This document shows, in pieces, positions 52,962 through 61,497 of a stretch of DNA of 64,000 bases. The stretch is from Treponema sp. OMZ 798 (GTDB taxonomy: Bacteria > Spirochaetota > Spirochaetia > Treponematales > Treponemataceae), in the NCBI RefSeq assembly GCF_024181385.1, contig NZ_CP051305.1, positions 930,001 through 994,000 of the forward strand, read 5' to 3'. The notes beneath the pieces are model-generated. The model made no database searches, was not told where the DNA came from, and saw nothing but the letters and a program-made list of their open reading frames with translations. Numbering within the stretch: the stretch's first letter is position 1; each line of letters opens with the position of its first letter. A program made the position numbers and the translations under genes.

Positions 52962-53026
52962 ACCTAACACTCGCTTCAACCTGACATTGCGGACGAGCCG
53001 CAAAGCAGGTTAAGCGAATGTTAGAT
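52962..53026 (+). other. attC 37
   Basis: R'' ACCTAAC matches own head; R' GTTAGAT. Confidence 0.92.
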
Positions 53027-53076
53027 GGACATGCTGTCGCATGCAGAAGAAAATAATATGCGGATATAAAATCATT

Positions 53077-53334
53077 ATGGAACATAATTCGGAAATTCTG
53101 TGTAAAAATTCAGAAAAAATTCATACAACTGAAATGGGTATTGAGCAAATAAAACGCAATCTTGATTTAAATACCCAAGATGTTGTTGAGTGGTGTAAAA
53201 ATAAAATTCTTGATAAGAGAAGTTCAATAATCAGAAAAGGAAAAAATTGGTATATAAGTATTGAGGATATTGTGATAACTGTTAATGCATACAGTTATAC
53301 AATAATTACAGCTCATAAGAAAAAAGCTATATGA
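53077..53334 (+). CDS. DUF3781 protein, diverged copy
   Basis: Differs from the 42256 protein at several positions (for example MEHNSEILCK versus MENNSEILYK). An in-frame ATG at 53041 adds MQKKIICGYKI, but 53077 corresponds to the start in the other copy. Coupled to the next gene by a four-base overlap. Confidence 0.82.
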   Translation: MEHNSEILCKNSEKIHTTEMGIEQIKRNLDLNTQDVVEWCKNKILDKRSSIIRKGKNWYISIEDIVITVNAYSYTIITAHKKKAI

Positions 53335-53903
53335 CAATAAAAGAATTCGAGAATAAATATTGGTACATGAGTGAACTCAAAGCATTAGCAAAATTACTTG
53401 AAATTCCTTTTCACACAAAAGTACGAAAGGATCAGCTTGAAGACATTATTATTCGATTTTTGGAAACAGGAACTGTAAACAAAAAGAATAGTTATCAGAG
53501 TAAAAGCCGGAATAAGGACATATTGAATAATCATAGTTATGTTGAAAATTTTAGCAACAAAAAAGAAACATGGGAATTCATAAATAGTGAAATGGATAGA
53601 CGAGTTCGAGGATTAAAACCAAAATCAGGGGCGAAATATTGGCTTAATCGCTGGATTGAAAATAAACTTTCTAATTGCAAAAAAATAACATATAATGATG
53701 TCATTTGTGAATATATTCGTTTAAATAAAACTGAAGGAAAACTTCCGCAAATCCCGTCCTGTAAATTTAATAACTTTATAAGCGATTATTTAGCAAATGA
53801 AAAAAATGCAACACGAGAAGATGCTTTGCAAGCATGGAATAGGCTAAAAGATATGAAGGCAAAAAAAGATTATATAACATGGAAAAAGAATAAAAATACA
53901 TAG
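53331..53903 (+). CDS. SAP-like/DUF6434 domain protein, diverged copy
   Basis: Roughly 95% like the 42510 protein; changes cluster in the SAP part (KLLEIPFHTKVRKDQLEDIIIRFLE). Unlike the other duplicated cassettes it is not identical, so it is an older duplication or separate acquisition. Confidence 0.72.
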   Translation: MTIKEFENKYWYMSELKALAKLLEIPFHTKVRKDQLEDIIIRFLETGTVNKKNSYQSKSRNKDILNNHSYVENFSNKKETWEFINSEMDRRVRGLKPKSGAKYWLNRWIENKLSNCKKITYNDVICEYIRLNKTEGKLPQIPSCKFNNFISDYLANEKNATREDALQAWNRLKDMKAKKDYITWKKNKNT

Positions 53904-53911
53904 AAAATTTC

Positions 53912-53976
53912 ATCTAACACCCGCTTCAACCTGACATTACGGACGAGCCGCAAAGCAGGTTAAGCGAATGTTAGGT
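53912..53976 (+). other. attC 38
   Basis: R'' ATCTAAC matches own head; R' GTTAGGT; standard short loop, not the long loop of its relative attC 31. Confidence 0.92.
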
Positions 53977-54064
53977 TGACCTGCCTACGGCAGGCAGGTG
54001 CGGAACCGACCTATAACATTTATTTCGACCAAAAAATAAATTTATAAAATCATAGGAGGATTTT
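53977..54064 (+). promoter_or_regulatory. class 2 leader, altered (cassette 39)
   Basis: Same text as cassette 6 up to AAATAAATTTATA, then an 8-base insertion before TAGGAGG weakens the outer stem. Confidence 0.55.
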
Positions 54065-54859
54065 ATGAAATTATATTTTGTTAAGGTATGTAGTCTTGTA
54101 GCATTATTGTTTATAGGATGTAAATTGGAAAATCATGATGCGATAAATGCAAGTATTGGTATGGAAAATACTGAGAATTTATCGTTGCCTGAAATTACAG
54201 TATCTTATAAAACAGCACCTTCTGAAGTAAAAACATATTGTAATGAACTACTAGAAGCAGGGTGGGGCTGTGATATTTACAGACTTGATGAATTGGGAAC
54301 GGGAACAATAGTTTCTTTTTCCTGTGCTGATAGTGATGTTTCATTTTATTATACATTAGATGGAACGGTTCCGACGAAGCAGAGTTTGAAATATACTAAC
54401 CCATTTGAAATCATAACTATTTCGGAAATCCGTGTAAAAGCATTTAAAGATAATGCATCAAGTAAAGTTTCAAGTCTAAAGATAAATACTCCATATGGAA
54501 AAACTCAGTCGGAATTCAAAACACTTTTTGCAGGTGATGGGTTAGCTGGTATTTATATAATCTATGAAGCCTTAGATGACCATTCCGGGCCTAATTTTTT
54601 GAAACAACATTTCATATTAGACCTTGATGATGGTAATAGGCTATCAGGTGATGGGATACCAGGTGAAGGTATAATTACATTCGATAGTTACAATCAGAAT
54701 AATTTTATGGATATGATTGGTACTACGGATATTTTTCAAAATAATATTTTTGAATCTCAAGGAAATTGGAAAGGTACTTTGTGGACAGGAGATTTATACA
54801 AAATAGATTGTATGAGTGATAATTATCATAAATGTATATGTTGTTCTGTTGGTGGGTAA
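54065..54859 (+). CDS. lipoprotein with chitobiase/beta-hexosaminidase C-terminal-like domain
   Basis: 264 residues with lipobox (YFVKVCSLVALLFIGC|K). The middle matches the CHB_HEX_C domain: GTIVSFSCADSDVSFYYTLDGTVPTKQSLKYTNPFEI… IRVKAFKDNASSKV. The C-terminal part is unassigned and Cys-rich at the end (HKCICCSVGG). Confidence 0.78.
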   Translation: MKLYFVKVCSLVALLFIGCKLENHDAINASIGMENTENLSLPEITVSYKTAPSEVKTYCNELLEAGWGCDIYRLDELGTGTIVSFSCADSDVSFYYTLDGTVPTKQSLKYTNPFEIITISEIRVKAFKDNASSKVSSLKINTPYGKTQSEFKTLFAGDGLAGIYIIYEALDDHSGPNFLKQHFILDLDDGNRLSGDGIPGEGIITFDSYNQNNFMDMIGTTDIFQNNIFESQGNWKGTLWTGDLYKIDCMSDNYHKCICCSVGG

Positions 54860-54891
54860 GTGATTGATATATAAAAGAAATTACAAACATA

Positions 54892-54956
54892 ACCTAACAC
54901 CCGCTTCAACCTGACATTGCGGAGTAGCCGCAAAGCAGGTTAAGCGAATGTTAGGA
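54892..54956 (+). other. attC 39
   Basis: R'' ACCTAAC matches own head; R' GTTAGGA. Confidence 0.92.
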
Positions 54957-54994
54957 CGACACGCCTAAAGGCGTGCAAAATTTCAGGAGAATTA

Positions 54995-55792
54995 ATGAAT
55001 AAGTTTTCAAAAGTTACAGGATTAATTGCATTTTGGGTAGAATTAAGTTTAATTATTGCAATAATTCTTTTAATCTTTTTTCAAAAAAGTATTGCTGGAA
55101 TATATTTCTCATCCTTAGATGAGTATAAAGATATATTTATTGTTCCATGGCAAGAAATTATTAAGAATTTTATTTTTTTATTTTTACTGGGAATTTTCTG
55201 TTTAAAAAGTAATTCAAATGAAAGAGTTTATGGAATTCTAATACTTTATTTTTATATTCTCATAACAATAATATTTGATAATCCTTTTTCGGCTTCTACC
55301 TCATTTATCGCTATGTCAAAGAAAGGGGTAAATTACCTTGCCTTTTTTTCTGCATTTAATTCTGCACAAAATTCCATTTTATATATATTTATTCTGATAA
55401 GAAATATTTCTTTTATTTTATCAGCGGGTAGTATGATTGTAAAAAACGAAAGCCGATATTTAGAGATAAAAAATGATGAAAACATTTCACGAAAAAGTAG
55501 AACTTCTTTAATACTTTATTCTGCATTTTTAGGTTTTTTAGGAATTGATAGATTTTATATAGGACGAACGGTAATAGGTATTGGAAAATTATTACTGGGA
55601 TTGATTACTATTACGGAATTTTTCTTCGTTTTTCGCTATTGGTATTCACTTCTTCTTGTAGATAGAAGTGTGCTTATTATATTATTAGTAGGTTTTGTAG
55701 GTATGTCAGTGCTGGTAAATAGCATAGATTTCATTCTTGCAGCTCTTGGAAGAATGAAAGATTCTGAGAAAAAGTTAGTGAGAACTTGGTAG
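54995..55792 (+). CDS. TM2-domain membrane protein
   Basis: 265 residues with five to six helices and a TM2 signature: SLILYSAFLGFLGIDRFYIGRTVIGIGKLLLGLIT. The N-terminal half is a separate membrane region. TM2 proteins have no settled function. AGGAG precedes the ATG; head hairpin CACGCC-TAAA-GGCGTG. Confidence 0.8.
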   Translation: MNKFSKVTGLIAFWVELSLIIAIILLIFFQKSIAGIYFSSLDEYKDIFIVPWQEIIKNFIFLFLLGIFCLKSNSNERVYGILILYFYILITIIFDNPFSASTSFIAMSKKGVNYLAFFSAFNSAQNSILYIFILIRNISFILSAGSMIVKNESRYLEIKNDENISRKSRTSLILYSAFLGFLGIDRFYIGRTVIGIGKLLLGLITITEFFFVFRYWYSLLLVDRSVLIILLVGFVGMSVLVNSIDFILAALGRMKDSEKKLVRTW

Positions 55793-55796
55793 ATTG

Positions 55797-55862
55797 TCCT
55801 AACACTCGCTTCAACCTGACATTGCGGAGTAGCCGCAAATGCAGGTTAAGCGAATGTTAGGT
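55797..55862 (+). other. attC 40
   Basis: R'' TCCTAAC matches own head GTTAGGA; R' GTTAGGT. Confidence 0.92.
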
Positions 55863-55951
55863 TGACAAGCTAATCGCTTGCGGAAAGACTTGTGCGGAAC
55901 CGGCCTATAACATTTATTTCGATCTAAAAATAAATTTATAGGAGGCCAAGT
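55863..55951 (+). promoter_or_regulatory. hybrid head plus class 2 leader (cassette 41)
   Basis: The first 30 bases resemble the BrnTA cassette head (CAAGC…GCTTG), the rest the class 2 leader (CCTATAA…TTATAGG, 55904-55942). It is a mosaic of two cassette starts. Confidence 0.6.
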
Positions 55952-56134
55952 ATGGCATTTTGGGAAATGTTTGCAAATCAAGATTTTTATGATGGAAAAA
56001 AATGGCGGAATAAGGGTGAAAAGATTGAATTTACAACCCGTGGCGATCAAAGACCAACAGTCTTTGATATTTCTAAAGCAACTAGAGAAAAATATGGGAG
56101 AGATTTGAGTAATTATTTTAAGTTTCGTGATTAA
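55952..56134 (+). CDS. small protein, cassette 41
   Basis: 60 residues (MAFWEMFANQDFYDGKKWRNKGEKIEFTTRG…), GGAGG upstream. No family recognised. A terminator separates it from the BrnTA pair in the same cassette. Confidence 0.6.
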   Translation: MAFWEMFANQDFYDGKKWRNKGEKIEFTTRGDQRPTVFDISKATREKYGRDLSNYFKFRD

Positions 56135-56173
56135 TTTTAGAAGATTATAATATTTTTTAAAATTTAATTATTT

Positions 56174-56220
56174 CTGCCACTTTTTTGATTTTAAGATAAA
56201 TTAAAGTCAAAAAGTGGCAG
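56174..56220. terminator. bidirectional hairpin terminator
   Basis: CTGCCACTTTTTTGA pairs with TCAAAAAGTGGCAG with one bulged T. Confidence 0.6.
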
Positions 56221-56266
56221 TATAACTATATAAAATATTTTTTTATATAAAATAAAAATATATGTA

Positions 56267-56295
56267 TTGAAAATATTGCAAAAAGTATGTATAAT
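56267..56295 (+). promoter_or_regulatory. promoter of the divergent BrnTA pair
   Basis: TTGAAA (56267-56272), 17-base spacer, TATAAT (56290-56295). The ATG is only five bases further, implying a leaderless message. Confidence 0.65.
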
Positions 56296-56300
56296 ATATT

Positions 56301-56579
56301 ATGACATTTGAATGGGATAAGAATAAAAATCAAATAAATATAAGAAAACATGGTGTTTCATTTGAAGAAGCTCAGGAAGCTTTTTTTGATAAAAATAGAG
56401 TTATATTATATGATGAAAGACATTCGGATAAAGAGAAAAGATATTTTTGTCTTGGTAAAGTTGAAGACAAAATATTGACGGTGCGTTTTACCTTACGTAA
56501 TGAGAATATTAGGATAATAGGTGCCGGATATTGGCGAGAAGGAAAAAGAAGATATGAAGAAGAAAATAGAATACAGTGA
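56301..56579 (+). CDS. brnT: BrnT family toxin, divergent
   Basis: 92 residues (MTFEWDKNKNQINIRKHGVSFEEAQEAFFDKNR… LRNENIRIIGAGYWREGKRRYEEE). The conserved family start places the ATG at 56301, with no ribosome-binding site before it. It overlaps the antitoxin gene by 26 bases. Confidence 0.88.
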   Translation: MTFEWDKNKNQINIRKHGVSFEEAQEAFFDKNRVILYDERHSDKEKRYFCLGKVEDKILTVRFTLRNENIRIIGAGYWREGKRRYEEENRIQ

Positions 56580-56811
56580 TGCTCCTAAACAAGTAGCTGA
56601 GTCAATATTGTTATCGGAAAGGATTGATGATTTTCTACCACCACCGGACAGATTAATAAGAAAATCTGAAAAAGTAAAAATTACGATAACGCTGGATAGT
56701 GAAAGTATTGCATTTTTTAAAGCTTCAGCAAAGAAAAATAATGTAAAATATCAAACAATGATAAATGAAATATTAAGCAAATATGCTGAAAGATATAGTT
56801 ATACTATTTGA
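56554..56811 (+). CDS. brnA: BrnA-like antitoxin, divergent
   Basis: 85 residues with a C-terminal ribbon-helix-helix-like segment (KVKITITLDSESIAFFKASAKKNNVKYQTMINEILSKYAE). ATG at 56554 is preferred over the open frame back to 56521. Confidence 0.82.
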   Translation: MKKKIEYSDAPKQVAESILLSERIDDFLPPPDRLIRKSEKVKITITLDSESIAFFKASAKKNNVKYQTMINEILSKYAERYSYTI

Positions 56812-56826
56812 TAATTATAAAAATAA

Positions 56827-56893
56827 ACCTAACACCCGCTTCAACCTGACATTGCGGACGGAGCCGCAAATGCAGGTTAAGCGAATGTTAGGT
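56827..56893 (+). other. attC 41
   Basis: R'' ACCTAAC matches own head; R' GTTAGGT; loop GGACGGAGCC as in attC 2. Confidence 0.92.
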
Positions 56894-56922
56894 TGACGCC
56901 TTTGGCGCAAAGGAGATAAAGT

Positions 56923-58365
56923 ATGAAAGTATTTATATCATACGCTTGGACAAATCCTGAGTACACCTCAAAAATATTACTACTGGCTGAAAGATTAATG
57001 TCTGATGGAGTTGAAACAATTATTGACAAGTGGAATCTTTCTGCTGGTCAGGATAAATATGCATTTATGGAACAGATGATTCAAGATAGTAGTATCGACC
57101 ATGTACTGATAATGCTTAATCGAGAATACAAACAAAAATCCGATGAGAGGAAAGGTGGAGTAGGAACTGAAGCACAGATTATTAGTTCAGATTTGTATAA
57201 TAAAGTCGACCAAACTAAGTTTATTCCTATCGTAATTGAAAAAGACGATAATGGAAATGCGTACCTACCGATATATCTTAATAATAGAATTTACATTGAT
57301 TTATCAGAAAATGAAAATTATGAGTATCGGTATGAAGAACTACTTAGATCAATTTATAAACGTCCTCAGTTTCAAAAACCTAAGCTTGGAACTGCACCTT
57401 TATGGATTTTTGAAGATAGAGAAAATATATCAAATATAAATATCAAAGAGAGAGAATTAATTGCTTCTATTGAAAAAAATGATAAAAGGAAGATCATAAA
57501 AACAAGAGACTATATAGAAGCAATACAAAGCGAGTTAGTTAATGCAGAAATTACTGAAGAATATGATGGTCAGAGTGATTTTGGAAAGGTTGCACTTGAT
57601 TCATTTACTGCAATGACTCCTGTTAAAAATAGCTTATTAAATGTATTAAAAAACATAGCCATATATGATGAAAGTATAGAAACTTTCGATGAGTTTTTTC
57701 AATTTTTTAGAAATATTGAAAAATTTTATAGACCAAATACTAAAAAAAATAATTCATCATGGACACTGGGGCAATACGATAATTATGCATTATTTTTTTA
57801 TGAACTTATAATAAGTTCAATGGCTATTCTATTAAAATTTAATAGGTATGATCTTGCAAATAAATTTTTAAGTAACGTTTTGATAAAAGATAATGCTACA
57901 AATTGGATGTATGGTGGGCTAGAAAAAAATATTGAAACCATTTATGATAAATTCGAAAGCTTACATATAATACCAGAATATTTTCAATCAATTACTGGTA
58001 AAAATTTTTTACAACCTGTTGTTGAAATACTAAAAAATCGAGTTTTTCCCAGTTTATATTTCTCAGATATCATAGAAGCAGACTTGGTCTTACATTACTA
58101 TCGTACATTTACATCTAAATATAATCAATATTTTCCACGTTTTACTGTGTATTTAGGAGAATGCAAACTAACATTCCTTATCAACCTTATTTATAAAGAT
58201 AAATCGAAGAGAGTTCTTACTGTTTTTGGTATTGATAATTTGGCTCTTCTGAAGGAAAAAATAGATAATGGCTATTTCCTTTATGATAAAGTATATACCG
58301 ATTATTATAATAGAATTCCAAAGTTGACATCATTAATAGATCAAAAATTATGGGGAACTAAATAA
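56923..58365 (+). CDS. SEFIR/TIR-like domain protein
   Basis: 480 residues. The N-terminal 150 are a SEFIR/TIR-like fold: MKVFISYAWTNPEYTSKILLLAERLMSDGVETIIDKWNLSAGQDKYAFMEQMIQDSSIDHVLIMLNREY, then VGTEAQIISSDLYN. The rest is an uncharacterised helical region. Such proteins in bacteria are often anti-phage effectors that degrade NAD or signal. AGGAG precedes the ATG. Confidence 0.83.
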   Translation: MKVFISYAWTNPEYTSKILLLAERLMSDGVETIIDKWNLSAGQDKYAFMEQMIQDSSIDHVLIMLNREYKQKSDERKGGVGTEAQIISSDLYNKVDQTKFIPIVIEKDDNGNAYLPIYLNNRIYIDLSENENYEYRYEELLRSIYKRPQFQKPKLGTAPLWIFEDRENISNINIKERELIASIEKNDKRKIIKTRDYIEAIQSELVNAEITEEYDGQSDFGKVALDSFTAMTPVKNSLLNVLKNIAIYDESIETFDEFFQFFRNIEKFYRPNTKKNNSSWTLGQYDNYALFFYELIISSMAILLKFNRYDLANKFLSNVLIKDNATNWMYGGLEKNIETIYDKFESLHIIPEYFQSITGKNFLQPVVEILKNRVFPSLYFSDIIEADLVLHYYRTFTSKYNQYFPRFTVYLGECKLTFLINLIYKDKSKRVLTVFGIDNLALLKEKIDNGYFLYDKVYTDYYNRIPKLTSLIDQKLWGTK

Positions 58366-58372
58366 TTATGCC

Positions 58373-58418
58373 TAATATCTACTTCAAGTTTTTGACGTGA
58401 AACTTGAAGTAGATATTA
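58373..58418. terminator. 19-bp perfect hairpin between the two genes of cassette 42
   Basis: TAATATCTACTTCAAGTTT pairs perfectly with AAACTTGAAGTAGATATTA around TTGACGTG. There is no T run, so it may process or attenuate the message rather than end it. Confidence 0.6.
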
Positions 58419-58449
58419 ACAGAACGATTTCCCACAAAAAGGAGAAAAT

Positions 58450-59136
58450 ATGGATTCAACAATAATTGGAGCATTAATTGGAGTCATAGGAATAATTATT
58501 GGTGTTTTACTGACTTACTCTATGTCAAAAGTAATGGTCTCAACGAAAAAGAAGTCTGAGTATTTCAAAAAAGTGCATTTAAAAATATTACCTATGGCTG
58601 AAATTTGGTTTATGGCAAAAACTCAATTTCGAGGCAGTTATGGTCTCAAAAGAGATTATGAAGAGTCGCAGTTTATTTCCTTTTTCAAATCAACTTTAGA
58701 AGAAAATATTGAAATTATTGAAGGTAATTTATACCAAGTTTATATTGATTTAAAATATATGGATTTTGTAGAAGATTTTTCTGGGTTTATAATGCATTTA
58801 GATGCAATCGAAAAATTAAATGTAGTTATTGATGAATTAATTAAAGAAAATAAAAAACTAAAAATTTGTAAAAATGAAATAATGGATAGATATAAAAAAT
58901 TAAAAAATTCGGTAAATTTATGGATATGGTTTTCAAAAAACATTCATGAAGTCGCTGCCATAAATACAATTATGACAATGAAATGGAACTTCAAAATTCC
59001 AATTGATGAAATTTTTGCAGATTCATATTTTAATACGGTAATTAAGCCTCAAACCGATGAGAATAAAATACTTGAGTTATTTAAAAATAGATACTATAAA
59101 GAAGAGAAAGATAACCTAACACCCGCTTCAACCTGA
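58450..59136 (+). CDS. membrane-anchored helical protein, cassette 42
   Basis: 228 residues; one N-terminal transmembrane helix (TIIGALIGVIGIIIGVLLTYSM) then a helical cytoplasmic domain. The frame passes through the attC start and ends with LTPAST* encoded by attC 42. AAAGGAG precedes the ATG. As neighbour of the SEFIR protein it may be its partner; this is inference. Confidence 0.68.
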   Translation: MDSTIIGALIGVIGIIIGVLLTYSMSKVMVSTKKKSEYFKKVHLKILPMAEIWFMAKTQFRGSYGLKRDYEESQFISFFKSTLEENIEIIEGNLYQVYIDLKYMDFVEDFSGFIMHLDAIEKLNVVIDELIKENKKLKICKNEIMDRYKKLKNSVNLWIWFSKNIHEVAAINTIMTMKWNFKIPIDEIFADSYFNTVIKPQTDENKILELFKNRYYKEEKDNLTPAST

Positions 59137-59180
59137 CATTGCGGACAAGGCCGCAAATGCAGGTTAAGCGAATGTTAGGT
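59114..59180 (+). other. attC 42
   Basis: R'' ACCTAAC matches own head; R' GTTAGGT; supplies a C-terminal tail and TGA to the upstream ORF. Confidence 0.92.
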
Positions 59181-59220
59181 TGACGCCTGTCGGCGCGATT
59201 CGTATTAAAAATTTGGTTAG

Positions 59221-59248
59221 TTGACATTAAAATTTGTTTTTGTAAAAT
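59221..59248 (+). promoter_or_regulatory. promoter of the C45 cassette
   Basis: TTGACA (59221-59226), 16-base spacer, TAAAAT (59243-59248), then AGGGAG and the ATG. Confidence 0.6.
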
Positions 59249-59271
59249 TATGGATATATTAGGGAGTAAAT

Positions 59272-60312
59272 ATGTATCATCCAAGATTCAAAGGCAATCA
59301 TTATGCAATGGGGCAAAAACTAGGTTCTATATTAAAGCAAAGTAATGTTTCATTTCCGATAAATCTCGATTCATTTCAAAAGAAATTTGGAAAGGAAAGT
59401 GGTATAATTCTAAATGATATGTTTCCAGAGATAGTTGCAGAAATTAAAGGAATAACTGACCAAATAGGAATAGATAATGCTATATTTACATCTTGGTTAA
59501 TGTGTATGGGGTGTTGTCTTGATGTATATGAAAATGAATCTACTGAGATACGAGGTTGTACTGCTTTTACTTTTATTCATGATGAAAAAGTTTACTATGC
59601 AAGAAATAATGATTTACCCCCATTTCTGGAACCAATCAGTAAAAGTATTTATTATAGACCTGAAAATGGAAATAGTTTTATTCTAAATACTTCTTCATTT
59701 GTTAATGGCGAAGAAGGTATTAATGAATATGGGTTGGTTGCAGCTATGACATTTGTAAAACCTATCATTGAAGAAATTAAGCCGGGAATAAATTCTGTTC
59801 TTATTGTTCGATTGGTATTAGAAAAATGTAAAACAGTAATTGAAGCCGTTAAATTTATTGAGGAATTACCTATTGCTTCAAGTTGTAACATTTTGCTTGC
59901 GGATAAATTGGGAGATATGGTTGTGCTTGAATGTCATCCGAAAAAAATCAATAAAAGAATGCCAACGATAAGTAGTATAAATGGTAAATATATTGTAACA
60001 GTAAATCATTTTACTTCAAAATCTATGTGGAAATATGATGAAAGTAATCGTGATATTTTTATGTCAGATGCTAGATTTAAAACAGTGAAGTTAGCATTTG
60101 ATGCTTACAAAATTACGGATGCCGTTCAATATGCAAAAGATATACTCATGGGTAAGTATGGCTTTATGTGTCAATATCCAGATGATGGGAATTTTACTAC
60201 AATATGGGCATCCTTAATGAATATTTCTGACGGTAATATATTAAGGGCTGAAGAACATCCTTTAAAGCGCAAGTTTGTGCCAGACAAGCGATTAAAAATG
60301 GATTTACACTGA
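59272..60312 (+). CDS. C45-family autoproteolytic acyltransferase/hydrolase
   Basis: 346 residues. N-terminal nucleophile hydrolase with probable self-cleavage before Cys96 (EIRG|CTAFTFI), followed by YYARNNDLPPF. The family includes acyl-CoA:6-aminopenicillanic acid acyltransferase and other linear amide hydrolases. The substrate is unknown. Confidence 0.82.
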   Translation: MYHPRFKGNHYAMGQKLGSILKQSNVSFPINLDSFQKKFGKESGIILNDMFPEIVAEIKGITDQIGIDNAIFTSWLMCMGCCLDVYENESTEIRGCTAFTFIHDEKVYYARNNDLPPFLEPISKSIYYRPENGNSFILNTSSFVNGEEGINEYGLVAAMTFVKPIIEEIKPGINSVLIVRLVLEKCKTVIEAVKFIEELPIASSCNILLADKLGDMVVLECHPKKINKRMPTISSINGKYIVTVNHFTSKSMWKYDESNRDIFMSDARFKTVKLAFDAYKITDAVQYAKDILMGKYGFMCQYPDDGNFTTIWASLMNISDGNILRAEEHPLKRKFVPDKRLKMDLH

Positions 60313-60348
60313 CAAGCACTTCAAGTTGACATTGCCTTTGGCATGAAA
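60311..60348 (+). other. relic attC / cassette fusion scar
   Basis: GACAAGCACTTCAAGTTGACATTGCC recalls the left arm of attC (CACCCGCTTCAACCTGACATTGC). GTTGAC followed by TGCC-TTT-GGCA also looks like a cassette head. No functional R' box remains. Confidence 0.45.
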
Positions 60349-60358
60349 AGGGGAATAA

Positions 60359-61168
60359 ATGAATATTAAAACAGCAATTATTGTTTCTTCAGTTTTATCG
60401 TTAATTGTGTTTGTTGCATTTGTAATTGGCGTGTTTTTTAGTGGGTTGACAATATTTTCTGGCAAGTATAATTATGATGCGCTATCAGCTTTAGCTACCT
60501 TATTTGCAGCAATATTTGGTCCATTAGTTTCATTAATCGCCGCATTCCTTTTCTATTCATCACTTCTCGCTCAGAAGGAATCAATTAAACTTCAAAGAGA
60601 TGAGTTTTCTGAATTTGTTAAATCAAATGACTTTAATATTCAGAATATTAACTTTTCCTTGGTTTTAAAAGAAATTAAAGAGTTTAATACAGATTCAAGT
60701 CTTAGAGTAGAAAATCATTACTCATCAACAACTGATGAAATGCTCACAAAAATCGATCTTATAAATGAATTAAAATTGCATCTTATCAATCCAGGAAAAG
60801 CTATTAAAAGATCGGCAACAATCCTAGATGGAGATATTTACGAAACAAAAGAATTTATCCATTGTAATGTCGGAGATAAAATTTGGTATAAAGATCATAA
60901 GTGTGAGATTGTTCAAAGAAAAGAAAAAGAGATTAAAGAACTTGAAAGAATTGAAAGAAGATTCTGGATTATTTTTAGCACAATGTACTCTTTGATTAAT
61001 ACAAGTAATAACAAGGATATTTTTAGAAAAGTTTTTACCAGTATATTACCTTACGAATATTTTGAATATAGCATGGGCTTATTTGGTAAACGAGGCGGAC
61101 ATCCGGACAATCAGATTATTGTGGAATTGCTTGATTACTATAAACATGAGATAAGAAATTTGACCTAA
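60359..61168 (+). CDS. membrane protein, cassette 43
   Basis: 269 residues with two N-terminal helices (AIIVSSVLSLIVFVAFVIGVFFSG and LATLFAAIFGPLVSLIAAFLFYSSLLAQK) and a cytoplasmic helical domain (FNIQNINFSLVLKEIKEFN…). The layout is common in phage-defence-associated two-helix proteins, but function is unknown. Preceded by AAGGGGA; stop in attC 43. Confidence 0.65.
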   Translation: MNIKTAIIVSSVLSLIVFVAFVIGVFFSGLTIFSGKYNYDALSALATLFAAIFGPLVSLIAAFLFYSSLLAQKESIKLQRDEFSEFVKSNDFNIQNINFSLVLKEIKEFNTDSSLRVENHYSSTTDEMLTKIDLINELKLHLINPGKAIKRSATILDGDIYETKEFIHCNVGDKIWYKDHKCEIVQRKEKEIKELERIERRFWIIFSTMYSLINTSNNKDIFRKVFTSILPYEYFEYSMGLFGKRGGHPDNQIIVELLDYYKHEIRNLT

Positions 61169-61228
61169 CACCCGCTTCAACCTGACATTGCGGAGTAGCC
61201 GCAAATGCAGGTTAAGCGAATGTTAGGT
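61163..61228 (+). other. attC 43
   Basis: R'' ACCTAAC matches own head; R' GTTAGGT. Confidence 0.92.
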
Positions 61229-61451
61229 TGACAAGCTAACCGCTTGCGGAAAGACTTGTACTTAATCTGCAAATATATTAATTTGTATAGAAATTTATAT
61301 ATTAATAAAGTCTAAAACTGAAAATATAATTCTTAGATTTGCTAAGAATGAAAACAGCTTAATATATGCTAAAATAAAAAGTTAGCTATGGAGTTTATTT
61401 GAAATTTGTTAAATAAATAAAAGTTTCGTTTTTCATAATTTAAGCATATGC

Positions 61452-61480
61452 TTGACAATATATCCTTATAAATATATACT
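61452..61480 (+). promoter_or_regulatory. promoter of BrnTA cassette, copy 3
   Basis: TTGACA, 17, TATACT; identical to copies 1 and 2. Confidence 0.75.
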
Positions 61481-61497
61481 TTTGATAGGGATATTTT

